This document shows positions 52,214 through 60,180 of a DNA stretch of 64,000 bases, piece by piece; positions within the stretch are counted from its first letter, which is position 1; every line of letters starts with the position of its first letter. The DNA comes from G963663365 sp963663365 (GTDB lineage: Bacteria; Hinthialibacterota; Hinthialibacteria; Hinthialibacterales; G963663365), in NCBI GenBank assembly GCA_963663365.2, contig CAXXIH010000001.1:1-64000 (forward strand), in the 5' to 3' direction. Below the pieces are notes generated by a model, which worked only from the letters and a program-made list of their open reading frames with translations, was not told where the DNA came from and ran no database searches. The position numbers and the translations under genes were made by a program.

Positions 52214-54616
52214 ATGAGGTGCCTCGTGTTCAAGAAGAATACTCTCCAATCCCTTTTAATGATTGTACTTATGGTGATGCAGGCCGCTGTAGTCCACGGT
52301 GCCACATTTTGGTTTGATCGGTCCGAGTCTGCAAAGCAGGGCCATTTGAATGTGGAAATCACTCAGCCGGGTGAATACCAAGTTTGGGTTTGGGCAAACC
52401 GAGGCAGTGATATCGATGTAATCGTCTCGAATATGAAGTCGGTAATTCCACCGAAAGAAGGAGAGGGAGCGGAATATACTTGGAGACAAGGCGAGACTAT
52501 CAATTTGAGACAACAAGGGTCTGTAAATCTCTCAGTACGAGAAAATGGTCAAAGAGATACACCAACCTGGGGAATGTTGGTGTTGACCACAGACTCTGAC
52601 TATGACCCCGAACAAGTAAGCGGATTGTTCCAAGTATTTAGAGAAGTGCCTGATTGCACTCATGATCGGCGTTGTGACAGTGTTCGCCGTCTGCGTCAAT
52701 TTATGGAGTTTGAGCGCTGTGATTCCTTGAATGAGTGGGAGCAACGTGCTGCCAATCTGCGGTCTCATATTAAGACACTTTTAGGGCTTAATCCCCCACC
52801 TCACAAATGCCCGCTCAATCCAAACATCACCGGACGAGTTGAACGAGATGGTTACAGCATCGAGAAAGTCACTTTTGAAAGCTGGCCGGGTTTCTTGGTA
52901 ACCGGAAATCTCTATCGTCCACTTGGCAAAAAAGGGCCGTTTCCTGGGATCGTTAGTCCACACGGGCACTGGGGCGAGGGGCGTCTTGCCGATGATGAAC
53001 GCGGATCTGTCCCCGCCCGATGCATCAATTTCGCGCGGCAAGGCTATGTCATCTTCAGTTATGACATGGTGGGCTATGTCGATTCATGCCAACTTCCGCA
53101 CGGCTATGGTCAGGAACTTGAAAACCTTTGGGGATTAAGTGTAATGGGGGTGCATACATGGAATAGCATCCGGGCCATCGACTTTGTTCAGTCGCTTCCC
53201 GATGTGGATGCGGAACGAATCGGAGTAACCGGCGCATCCGGAGGAGGCACGCAGACATTTATGCTGTATGCCGTCGATGACCGCCCCAAGGTTGCCGCGC
53301 CGGTCAATATGATCTCAGGCCGGATGCAGGGCGGATGTATTTGCGAGAATGCGCCTTTGCTGCGGATCGAGCACAACAACATCGAGATTGGTGCTCTATT
53401 CGCCCCCAAACCCCTCTTTATGGTTTCGTGCACGGGTGACTGGACCGACGAGACACCTTTTAACGAGTACCCCAACATCCGCAGTATCTACCGTCTCTAT
53501 GATGCGGATAACCATCTCGATACGACGTATGTCGATGCCGGGCACAATTACAATCGGGAAAGCCGTGAAGCGGTATACACGTGGTTTATGAAATGGCTCA
53601 TGGGCAAACCGGATGCCGGGCATGTCAGTGAGGAGCCTTACAATCTGGAACCGGATGAAGTGCTGCGTATCTTCCCCAATGGTTTAGAGGGGCATCCATT
53701 CGCAGATGTGACCGCTGAAAAGTTTACGGCCGGCCGAATTGCCGAGATGCAAACCTGGCTCGATTCCCTGGACTGTAATTCGGAATTTGGGCTTGCCGGG
53801 TACCGCAAACTGATTGGCGAACAGTGGCCGAACATGATGGGCGGTGAAGTTCCGGACCGTCATGATCTTCATATCGACCGCCGTTCCCGCGCAAAATACG
53901 ATGGTTATCAAGTCAATCATCTAATTCTGGGGCGCAAAGGAAAAGGCGACCGCGTGCCCGCAACGTTATTCATTCCCACCCGGGTCTCCGAGCCGAGTCC
54001 GGCCACAATTATCGTACATCCCGATGGGAAACGCGCTTTAGCGGATATCGAAAACGGCCAACCGCGTCAATTGGTTCAAAAACTTCTCGAGCAGGGCCAC
54101 CGTGTTCTAGGATTGGATACCTTCTTAACCGGTGAATATCACAGCCCGTTAGCGAAGACCGAACGCAATCGGGATGAATCGCTTTTTACAGCCTATAACT
54201 ACACCGACACCGCATGCCGTGTTCAGGATATCCTCACGGCTGTTGCTTATCTCTTCTCGCGGACGGATGTTTCTGAAGTCAATATCGTTGGACTGGAAAC
54301 TTCCGGCGTGGATGTGGCCTTGGCCAAACCTCTTGCGCCGCAAGTCTCGCGTATTGCTGTTGATCTGGCCGGTCTGGATCTTTCACAGAACGATGCTTGG
54401 CTCAAACATTATTTTGTGCCTTGTTTGCGCCGGTTGGGTGATATTCGTTCCGCTTTGATTCTCTCGGCCCCCGCCCCGTGTCTTGTTCAACGTGCCAAAG
54501 GCGTTAGCCGTGAACGAATTGATGATGCCTATGCTTCCGCAGGTGCGGAAAACAACCTCACTTGGTCGGAAGACGCTTGGGATGACAGTTCATTGGCAGA
54601 GTGGCTGAATGACTAA
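52214..54616 (+). CDS. Exported acetyl-xylan-esterase-like alpha/beta hydrolase
   Basis: Protein of 800 residues with a signal peptide. Residues about 30-150 form a beta-sandwich; from 190 on comes an alpha/beta hydrolase of the type common in PVC genomes (FPGIVSPHGHWGEGRLADD, GYVIFSYDMVGYVDS). The nucleophile is in VTGASGGGTQTFML and the histidine in YVDAGHNYNRESREAVYTWF. A third part (about 560-800) is a further hydrolase-like domain (PATIIVHPDGKRAL). Start: ATG 52214 or GTG 52226; AGGTG lies in front of the GTG and overlaps the ATG, so both are possible. The DUF6807 gene starts 13 bp downstream, suggesting an operon. Confidence 0.85.
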   Translation: MRCLVFKKNTLQSLLMIVLMVMQAAVVHGATFWFDRSESAKQGHLNVEITQPGEYQVWVWANRGSDIDVIVSNMKSVIPPKEGEGAEYTWRQGETINLRQQGSVNLSVRENGQRDTPTWGMLVLTTDSDYDPEQVSGLFQVFREVPDCTHDRRCDSVRRLRQFMEFERCDSLNEWEQRAANLRSHIKTLLGLNPPPHKCPLNPNITGRVERDGYSIEKVTFESWPGFLVTGNLYRPLGKKGPFPGIVSPHGHWGEGRLADDERGSVPARCINFARQGYVIFSYDMVGYVDSCQLPHGYGQELENLWGLSVMGVHTWNSIRAIDFVQSLPDVDAERIGVTGASGGGTQTFMLYAVDDRPKVAAPVNMISGRMQGGCICENAPLLRIEHNNIEIGALFAPKPLFMVSCTGDWTDETPFNEYPNIRSIYRLYDADNHLDTTYVDAGHNYNRESREAVYTWFMKWLMGKPDAGHVSEEPYNLEPDEVLRIFPNGLEGHPFADVTAEKFTAGRIAEMQTWLDSLDCNSEFGLAGYRKLIGEQWPNMMGGEVPDRHDLHIDRRSRAKYDGYQVNHLILGRKGKGDRVPATLFIPTRVSEPSPATIIVHPDGKRALADIENGQPRQLVQKLLEQGHRVLGLDTFLTGEYHSPLAKTERNRDESLFTAYNYTDTACRVQDILTAVAYLFSRTDVSEVNIVGLETSGVDVALAKPLAPQVSRIAVDLAGLDLSQNDAWLKHYFVPCLRRLGDIRSALILSAPAPCLVQRAKGVSRERIDDAYASAGAENNLTWSEDAWDDSSLAEWLND

Positions 54617-54629
54617 TGGAGTTACGATC

Positions 54630-55544
54630 ATGAGATATTTGTTCCGGTTATCTTTACTCGCAATCGGTTTTGTAATTACAGCCAATGGCGGGTGGACCGC
54701 CGATTTCGGCACAAAACTGAAAATCGAACAAAAAAAGGACAAAATCGTTGTCTATGCCGGGAAAGAAGTTGTTACCGAATACCGCACCGCCACGGATCAG
54801 AAATATCCTTATTTCTATCCGGTCAACGGCCCGGCTACCGGAAGCAGTGTTACAACGGAAACCTCCGAACCGTACCCTCATCACCATTCACTCTTTTTTG
54901 CGTGTGACAAAGTCAATGGCGGCAACTACTGGCAGGATGTGTTGGAGCGGGGCCGGATCGTTTCCGATTCCATAGAGATCGTGAAGGGGCAGGGTGAGTC
55001 GGTTCAATTTGTTAATTGCTGTACATGGAGCCGTCCCGATGCGCCGTCACCGTTAAAAGACCGCCGTACAATTACGATTTCTGCTCCCTCGCCAACTCTG
55101 CGTATTATCGATTTTACGATTGATGTGCAGGCGTTGATTGATGTCGAAGTCCTAAAGACCAACCACTCGCTTTTTTCCGCGCGAATGGTTCCCGAACTTT
55201 CGGTGAAAAGCGGTGGAAAACTGATTAATGCCAATGGGCAGAGCGGGGAAGCGGAGACCTTCGGGCAACGGTCTAGCTGGTGTCATTACAGCGGGAAACG
55301 GCCCGGCACGGATACGGTCGAGGGATTGGTCATATTCTCTCACTCGGACAATGCTGATTCGCCGTCGCGTTGGTTCACCCGTGATTATGGATTCTTCTCA
55401 CCGACACCCATGTATTGGCTGGAAGGCGATAAAGCCACGATGGATCAGGGCGATAGCAACCAGCTTCGTTACCGTGTCTTGGTTCACTCCGGCGAACTCT
55501 CCGCGCCCTACATCCAGCAGCTCTATGACAACTGGGCACGGTGA
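54630..55544 (+). CDS. Exported DUF6807 (PmoA-like) protein
   Basis: Protein of 304 residues with a signal peptide (MRYLFRLSLLAIGFVITANG); the ATG at 54630 follows TGGAG. It has the DUF6807 pattern: YFYPVNGPATGSSVTTE, EPYPHHHSLFFACDKVNGGN, then WCHYSGKRPGTDTVEGLVIF and WFTRDYGFFSPTPMYWLEGD. Members of this family are often mislabelled as methane oxygenase subunit PmoA. They share a beta-sandwich reminiscent of glycosidase accessory domains and no reaction is known. Placed 13 bp after the esterase on the same strand. Confidence 0.88.
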   Translation: MRYLFRLSLLAIGFVITANGGWTADFGTKLKIEQKKDKIVVYAGKEVVTEYRTATDQKYPYFYPVNGPATGSSVTTETSEPYPHHHSLFFACDKVNGGNYWQDVLERGRIVSDSIEIVKGQGESVQFVNCCTWSRPDAPSPLKDRRTITISAPSPTLRIIDFTIDVQALIDVEVLKTNHSLFSARMVPELSVKSGGKLINANGQSGEAETFGQRSSWCHYSGKRPGTDTVEGLVIFSHSDNADSPSRWFTRDYGFFSPTPMYWLEGDKATMDQGDSNQLRYRVLVHSGELSAPYIQQLYDNWAR

Positions 55545-55664
55545 GCGGCTAGAGAGATTTCTGGAAGTTGTTTCAAACCCCCGTTTTATAAATGGTTAGG
55601 GGAGCGTCCGTCTTGAAAATCAAGGACTCTGTGCAGAGTGCCGAGTCACTGCCTATTCTAAGCT

Positions 55665-55687
55665 AAACATGTATCTCTCGCGCCGCG
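55665..55687 (+). repeat. Target-site duplication, left copy (23 bp)
   Basis: Starts AAACATGTATCTCTCG and ends CGCCGCG. An identical 23-bp copy stands at 57351-57373, exactly abutting the other end of the insertion sequence. The match ends at once on both sides. Confidence 0.9.
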
Positions 55688-57350
55688 CCTGACTTCATAA
55701 GGCTCAAATGTTCAAATTTATAACCTATTGATATTATGGCACTTAAGTTTTGGCGGGGTTGTGATTTGGGTGTCGCAAAGTTAAATTAAAAAAATGTTTG
55801 CGCGGAAGATTGTTAATCGTAGCGGTTCGACCAGTGTGAAAGTCATCCGCAAAGAAAAAGGGAAGTACCGTGTTGTTCAGACCATAGGAACTTCAAAAGA
55901 TCCTGCTGTCATCGAGCGCATGTGGCTCCAGGCCCAGAGTATTGCCCAAAAATCGGATCCATACCAAAGCAAACTCTTCGCCCTGGAAAGCGCAACGGAT
56001 TTAATTGTCGAAAATGCTATGGATTCGTTATCGAATGCCAGTATTCGCACGATTGGTCCCGAACTGATTTTTGGAAGCTTATTCGATCACATCGGTTTCA
56101 ATCAAATTGATGACCGTTTATTTCGACACCTCGTGATTGCCCGTTTGGCTTTTCCTACCAGCAAACTGAAGACGGTTGACTATCTTTACCGTTATGAAGG
56201 TATTTCGCTGTCTGTTAATACGCTGTATGCATTTCTCGACCGTCTGCACGGCCGCTACAAACAAGAAGTCGAACAAATCGTTTACCGGCACAGCCAAAAG
56301 CACTTGGGTTCCATCTCGGTCGTTTTTTACGACATGACCACGTTGTATTTTGAAGCTGAAGACGAGGATGATTTGCGAAAGATCGGTTTTTCCAAAGACG
56401 GGAAGTTCCAGCATCCACAAATCATGTTGGGATTGTTGGTTGGGGAGGGTGGCTTGCCCATCGGTTACGATGTATTTGAAGGCAACACCTTTGAAGGCCA
56501 CACGTTGCTACCCACACTCACCCAAATTCAAAAACGGTATGGATTTCAACAACCGATTGTTGTCGCCGACGCCGCCATGCTTTCGAAAGCCAACTTAGCG
56601 CGTCTTTCCGAAGCCCACTATCGGTTCATTATCGGAGCACGGATCAAGACTGAAAGCGAAGAAATCAAGCAAGAAATTCTGTCCCGCTCCAAGAGCTTAC
56701 AACATGGCGATCACTTTGTGTTGAAGCGTGAGGATGGTACGCGTTTGGCCGTCACGTATTCGGCAAAGCGTGCAAGCAAGGATGCACGGAATCGGGAAAA
56801 AGGCTTATCCCGGCTTCAGAAACGCATCCGGAGCGGGCGTTTGACCAAAGAGAACCTCAACAATCGAGGGTACAACAAGTTCTTGGTGATGGACGGCGCG
56901 GTATCGGTACGGATTGATGAAGAGAAGGTGCTTGCGGATCAAAAATGGGATGGTTTGAAAGGATATTTGACCAATACGCGCCTTGGCGCCAAGAAGATTG
57001 CCGAACAGTATTCTCACCTATGGCAGATCGAGAGAGCCTTCCGTATTTCGAAAACCGATTTGCGAGTGCGTCCGATTCATCACTATCGAAGACGTCGGAT
57101 TGAAGCCCACCTGTGCATCGCCTTTGCGGCCTATGCCATTTACAAGGAACTGGAGCGGCTATTGAAAAACAAAAAGATCGTGATGAGCGCAAAGAGGGCG
57201 GGGGAACTGACACACAATATGTACGAAATGCACTACACACTTCCAGATTCGAAAATGAAGAAAAAAAGAGTGCTGAGAATGGATAAGGAACAACAGATTC
57301 TATTTGATGCCATTCATAAAAAGTAAGGGTGTCGCAAATGTGAAGTCAAG
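55688..57350 (+). mobile_element. IS1634-family insertion sequence (1663 bp)
   Basis: Bounds are set by the 23-bp direct repeats on either side. The ends are imperfect inverted repeats: CCTGACTTCA at the left and CTTGACTTCA read inward from the right, nine of ten matching. The element holds one transposase gene. A 12-bp direct repeat GGGTGTCGCAAA lies inside both ends (55768-55779 and 57327-57338). IS1634 itself is known for long, variable target duplications, which fits the 23 bp here. The intact gene and identical flanks point to a recent insertion. Confidence 0.85.
55794..57326 (+). CDS. IS1634-family transposase
   Basis: DDE transposase of 510 residues of the IS4 superfamily, IS1634 family. 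Catalytic triad by motif: D180 (VFYDMTTLYFE), D259 (VVADAAMLS) and E413 (WQIERAFRISKTDLRVRPI), with the Y-(2)-R-(3)-E-(6)-K pattern around the last. The long gap between the second D and the E matches the beta-rich insertion of IS4-type enzymes. Complete, without frameshift. The ATG at 55794 follows an A-rich run instead of a clear ribosome binding site, as is common for transposases. Cuts and pastes the element at 55688-57350. Confidence 0.95.
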   Translation: MFARKIVNRSGSTSVKVIRKEKGKYRVVQTIGTSKDPAVIERMWLQAQSIAQKSDPYQSKLFALESATDLIVENAMDSLSNASIRTIGPELIFGSLFDHIGFNQIDDRLFRHLVIARLAFPTSKLKTVDYLYRYEGISLSVNTLYAFLDRLHGRYKQEVEQIVYRHSQKHLGSISVVFYDMTTLYFEAEDEDDLRKIGFSKDGKFQHPQIMLGLLVGEGGLPIGYDVFEGNTFEGHTLLPTLTQIQKRYGFQQPIVVADAAMLSKANLARLSEAHYRFIIGARIKTESEEIKQEILSRSKSLQHGDHFVLKREDGTRLAVTYSAKRASKDARNREKGLSRLQKRIRSGRLTKENLNNRGYNKFLVMDGAVSVRIDEEKVLADQKWDGLKGYLTNTRLGAKKIAEQYSHLWQIERAFRISKTDLRVRPIHHYRRRRIEAHLCIAFAAYAIYKELERLLKNKKIVMSAKRAGELTHNMYEMHYTLPDSKMKKKRVLRMDKEQQILFDAIHKK

Positions 57351-57373
57351 AAACATGTATCTCTCGCGCCGCG
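57351..57373 (+). repeat. Target-site duplication, right copy (23 bp)
   Basis: Identical to 55665-55687. It merges on its right into GGAGCGCGACGCTCC (57374-57388), a small palindrome, so the element entered the start of a palindrome-rich patch. Confidence 0.9.
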
Positions 57374-57688
57374 GGAGCGCGACGCTCCTGCCGAGCCGCT
57401 TGTTTGCCATATGTACACATGTATCCCCGCTATCCACCAACTCCCTCAAATGCAAAAACCAAGCACCGTAGGTGCGAAGTGTAATAGCCCCGGTTTAGCA
57501 TGAGACGGTCGAAGACCGGCGATGGCGTAAGCCGGGGTAAAGTCCCCCAAAATTCCTAAGCGCTGTAAGCGCGCAAGAAAAAATCAAATCGCCCTGCGGG
57601 GTGCCAACCAACTAAATCCTCTTAACGCACCCCGAAATCGTGAGTCCCGCTTCGGCGGGATGAGCCGCTGTTTTTGAAAATTTCTTTT
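57374..57688. repeat. Patch of short palindromes, no gene
   Basis: About 315 bp of non-coding DNA made of small inverted repeats: GGAGCG-CGA-CGCTCC (57374-57388), GCACC-GTA-GGTGC (about 57461-57473), AGCGC-TGT-AAGCGC type (about 57560), CCCGC-TTCG-GCGGG (about 57646-57659), plus the related CCGG-rich arms AGCCCCGGTTT / AAGCCGGGG (about 57486-57537). The style is that of REP-like intergenic repeats. No RAYT-type transposase is in the window. Some hairpins may also end the minus-strand glycosidase transcript. Confidence 0.5.
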
Positions 57689-58885
57689 TTACGGCTTCCC
57701 CAGACGCTTACGAAGGTATTGCATGGGCAAAGTGACGCTGGCTACGTATTCTTTGACTTTGGTATATCCACCGGCGTTGATGCACTCATAGACACCGTTG
57801 GCTTTCATATCTGCAATACAATCGAGAATCAGCCGGTCTGCCTCTTCTTGGTCAAGAACCTGAAAAGCCGTTGCCAGCCAACCGGAGGCTGTTGCCCAAT
57901 AAGCCCCGTTCTGATAGGTCCCGGGTTTTACTTCCATTAAGGTTTTTTGCCACGCGCCGGGTGCGGGGATATGCCGAACCTGACCGCGCATAACAACCGC
58001 TTCTTTCTGATCCATCAGCCATTTGGCAACTTGCTTGGCTCTATCGCCTTGAAGGCAACCACAGGCAATGGCGTATGCGTTGCCCCACACATCCGGTTGT
58101 TTGCAGTCCACCGATGCGGCCAGGTAGCAGCCCGCCTGAGCGTCCCATAGCGTTTCCAGCGCCTTATGGACGGTTTCCGCCCGGTTGCGAGCCGCTGCGG
58201 CCTGATCCGGCTCTCCGGCTGCGTCATAAAGGTCTGCCAGAACCTGTTCCGCTTCCCAAAGCAAAACCGAACTGAAAAACAGACCGCCGGTCTTAGCGAT
58301 GGTGTCTGTGAATCCATACGGGGAGTGCGGCGTGGCCGGATCGATCCAAACCAAGCCCGTGTTCGGATCGCGGGGCAAAGAAGCGAGTGCTTTGTGCAGG
58401 CGAGGCAAATAGCTCTTTAGTTTTTCTCGATCTTGTGTGGCCGGATACCAATAGCCCACCAGTTTCACCAGGAATTGCGCGTTGTCAGTTGGAGGCTCGG
58501 GGCCAAGAACGTTATAGGTTGGCGCGCCTTCGGCGGCCACGCGGTCCGGAACGATGCCCTTCTCATTCACATGCCGGATCAGGTAGTCGATGCAGGCTTC
58601 GACTTCCGGCCATGAGATAATGCCTGGCGCACCTTCGATCATGTAACAAAAATCGCGTGTCCAGAGCGCGCGATAATTGCCAATACCGTCAGGTGTATAC
58701 AATTTTGTTCCATCGTTGGCTTCAATCCGGCAGCCATTGATCTGTTTTTGACATTCCTGTTCCAGCCAAACATAGGTTTCCTGTAATTCACTCATATCCG
58801 CAGCCTCACATGTCAATTCGTATTGCGAAATGAGACTTGATGATATCAGAATGAGGATTAAGTAGTTTTTGCTGCGTAAGTCCAT
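57689..58885 (-). CDS. Exported (alpha/alpha)6-barrel glycosidase-like protein
   Basis: Protein of 398 residues from the ATG at 58885 (TAGGAAT upstream) with a signal peptide (LILILISSSLISQYELTCEA). The fold looks like a GH37/GH63/MGH1-type (alpha/alpha)6 barrel: YRALWTRDFCYMIEGAPG with a conserved W-x-R-D, PHSPYGFTDTIAKTGGLFFS, DCKQPDVWGNAYAIACGCLQ, and QNGAYWATASGWLATAFQVL. In this clan catalytic acids lie in the W-T-R-D-F type and following loops. The linkage cut is unknown. Its transcription ends in the palindrome patch. Confidence 0.75.
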   Translation of the reverse strand: MDLRSKNYLILILISSSLISQYELTCEAADMSELQETYVWLEQECQKQINGCRIEANDGTKLYTPDGIGNYRALWTRDFCYMIEGAPGIISWPEVEACIDYLIRHVNEKGIVPDRVAAEGAPTYNVLGPEPPTDNAQFLVKLVGYWYPATQDREKLKSYLPRLHKALASLPRDPNTGLVWIDPATPHSPYGFTDTIAKTGGLFFSSVLLWEAEQVLADLYDAAGEPDQAAAARNRAETVHKALETLWDAQAGCYLAASVDCKQPDVWGNAYAIACGCLQGDRAKQVAKWLMDQKEAVVMRGQVRHIPAPGAWQKTLMEVKPGTYQNGAYWATASGWLATAFQVLDQEEADRLILDCIADMKANGVYECINAGGYTKVKEYVASVTLPMQYLRKRLGKP

Positions 58886-59080
58886 GATATTCCTAGAGTA
58901 GTAGTCTCTCATAATGTGAGAGGTAGTTTCGATTCTATTGTCTTCCGGCTTTTTCGCTGTGTCAAAGTGACAGATGCCTAAATGTTACGATTTATAATTT
59001 TAGATGCATATCGATTGTATAACCACTCTGGAATCAAGACCTTAAGAAATGTTACTAATATGGTCAGGATAGAAAATTTT

Positions 59081-59096
59081 TGGCATAAGAATAGCG
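59081..59096 (+). promoter_or_regulatory. Candidate sigma-54 promoter of the Hsp20-like gene
   Basis: TGGCATAAGAATAGCG has TGGCA and GC separated as in the -24/-12 consensus (TGGCAC-N5-TTGC). It lies 50 bp before the Hsp20 start codon; transcription would begin at about 59107. The GC half-site lacks one consensus T, so confidence is limited. The 230 bp upstream contain no gene. Confidence 0.35.
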
Positions 59097-59145
59097 TTAA
59101 TCAATAAGTGATTTCCTGTTCTGCTCAGTCTATGGAGAAATCACC

Positions 59146-59703
59146 ATGTATTTTCTAAATGACGAACCTGTAACAAAGCATCCATTCACCGAGCTGGATA
59201 ATCTGTGCGTCTTGGCCTCGACTTTGTTGGGGCAGGAGCCGGAACCGGTTCAGGTTGAACCCAATGACGAAAGCCGCCATTTTTTCCTTACCGATGGTTG
59301 GGTTGAAGGCGACAATGACGGAGTCCGCATTAACGTCTCTATGCCCGGTGTCCAACGTAAGGGCATCGAGGTTTATACGATCAACAATATCGTTGTTCTG
59401 CGTGGCAAAGGCATCTATGAAGCACCTGTTGATGGTGAGATAGATGAACGTACCGATCTGACTCCAGAAACCGCCCCGGAAGTATCTGTTCCAAGTGATG
59501 ACAGCGAGCCGAAGAATGTTGAGTATTATCGTGCCGTTCGCCTGCCAATGGCTTTGTTGGGTGACAGTATTGAGGTTGAGATGGGCGAAAACGATACGGT
59601 ACGCGTGAGCATTGCCTGGGATATGAGTAGCCAACAGCTAATGCCGCATAACCGTATGCCGGCCCAGTCCTCTTCGCTCAATAGTAGCGACGATCTTTTC
59701 TAA
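59146..59703 (+). CDS. Hsp20/alpha-crystallin-like small heat-shock protein with extended acidic loop
   Basis: Protein of 185 residues; TGGAGAAA precedes the ATG. The alpha-crystallin fold is seen in VRINVSMPGVQRKGIEVYTI, then NNIVVLRGKG, and AVRLPMALLGDSIEVEMGEN followed by DTVRVSIAW. Between the two beta parts is an acidic segment of about 40 residues (EAPVDGEIDERTDLTPETAP and on), longer than the usual dimerisation loop. The N- and C-terminal tails are polar, the latter glutamine- and serine-rich. It should hold unfolded proteins without ATP; the low similarity and unusual loop make a specialised role possible. Confidence 0.75.
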   Translation: MYFLNDEPVTKHPFTELDNLCVLASTLLGQEPEPVQVEPNDESRHFFLTDGWVEGDNDGVRINVSMPGVQRKGIEVYTINNIVVLRGKGIYEAPVDGEIDERTDLTPETAPEVSVPSDDSEPKNVEYYRAVRLPMALLGDSIEVEMGENDTVRVSIAWDMSSQQLMPHNRMPAQSSSLNSSDDLF

Positions 59704-59768
59704 TCCGGGCTTAGAACCTACCCTCAGCATATCCAACACACCCTTTTCGGCGTTAAGTTGTGCGCACG

Positions 59769-60146
59769 ATGGCTGAGCCTATTCCTAACGGGGCGCCCAA
59801 AAGTGCTCCCACTCCTTTGGTTTGTGCAACTCTGTCGGCTTTTGCGCCCGGTGCGGGCCAATGGCGTCAAGGCCGGAAAAAAATGGCCGGCATCATGTTG
59901 GCTGTGCTTACGGTCGTTTTGGCATGGATGGTTTATGAAATTATCACGACCTATACGGGGGTCTTCGATGCCGAAGCCGACCGCATGATTCGATCCGGAA
60001 ATGTCTCCGCATCAGACATTGGTGGAGCCGTGGGAGCCGCGATTGTTGCTTGCTTCAAAAACCTCCGTATAATCGCAGCTCTTGTCTTATTGCCCTTTGT
60101 ACACATCTGGAGCATGATCGACGCATATTGGGCCGCTCGGGAATGA
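59769..60146 (+). CDS. Small membrane protein with PGAGQ motif (DUF5683/TM2-like)
   Basis: Protein of 125 residues from the ATG at 59769; a GTG at 59760 is in frame, and neither has a good ribosome binding site. LSAFAPGAGQWRQGRKKMAG is the start of a TM2/DUF5683-type helical hairpin, followed by IMLAVLTVVLAWMVYEIITT and, after a polar segment, IIAALVLLPFVHIWSMIDAY. Such proteins are small and widespread and their role is unclear. It ends 34 bp before argG. Confidence 0.7.
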   Translation: MAEPIPNGAPKSAPTPLVCATLSAFAPGAGQWRQGRKKMAGIMLAVLTVVLAWMVYEIITTYTGVFDAEADRMIRSGNVSASDIGGAVGAAIVACFKNLRIIAALVLLPFVHIWSMIDAYWAARE

Positions 60147-60180
60147 CCGGACGGTGGAGAATTTAGCAAGGAGTCGAGTA

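Noticed and set aside
57374..57688. CRISPR array
   Set aside because: The palindromes differ in sequence and spacing; there is no regular repeat-spacer pattern and no cas gene.
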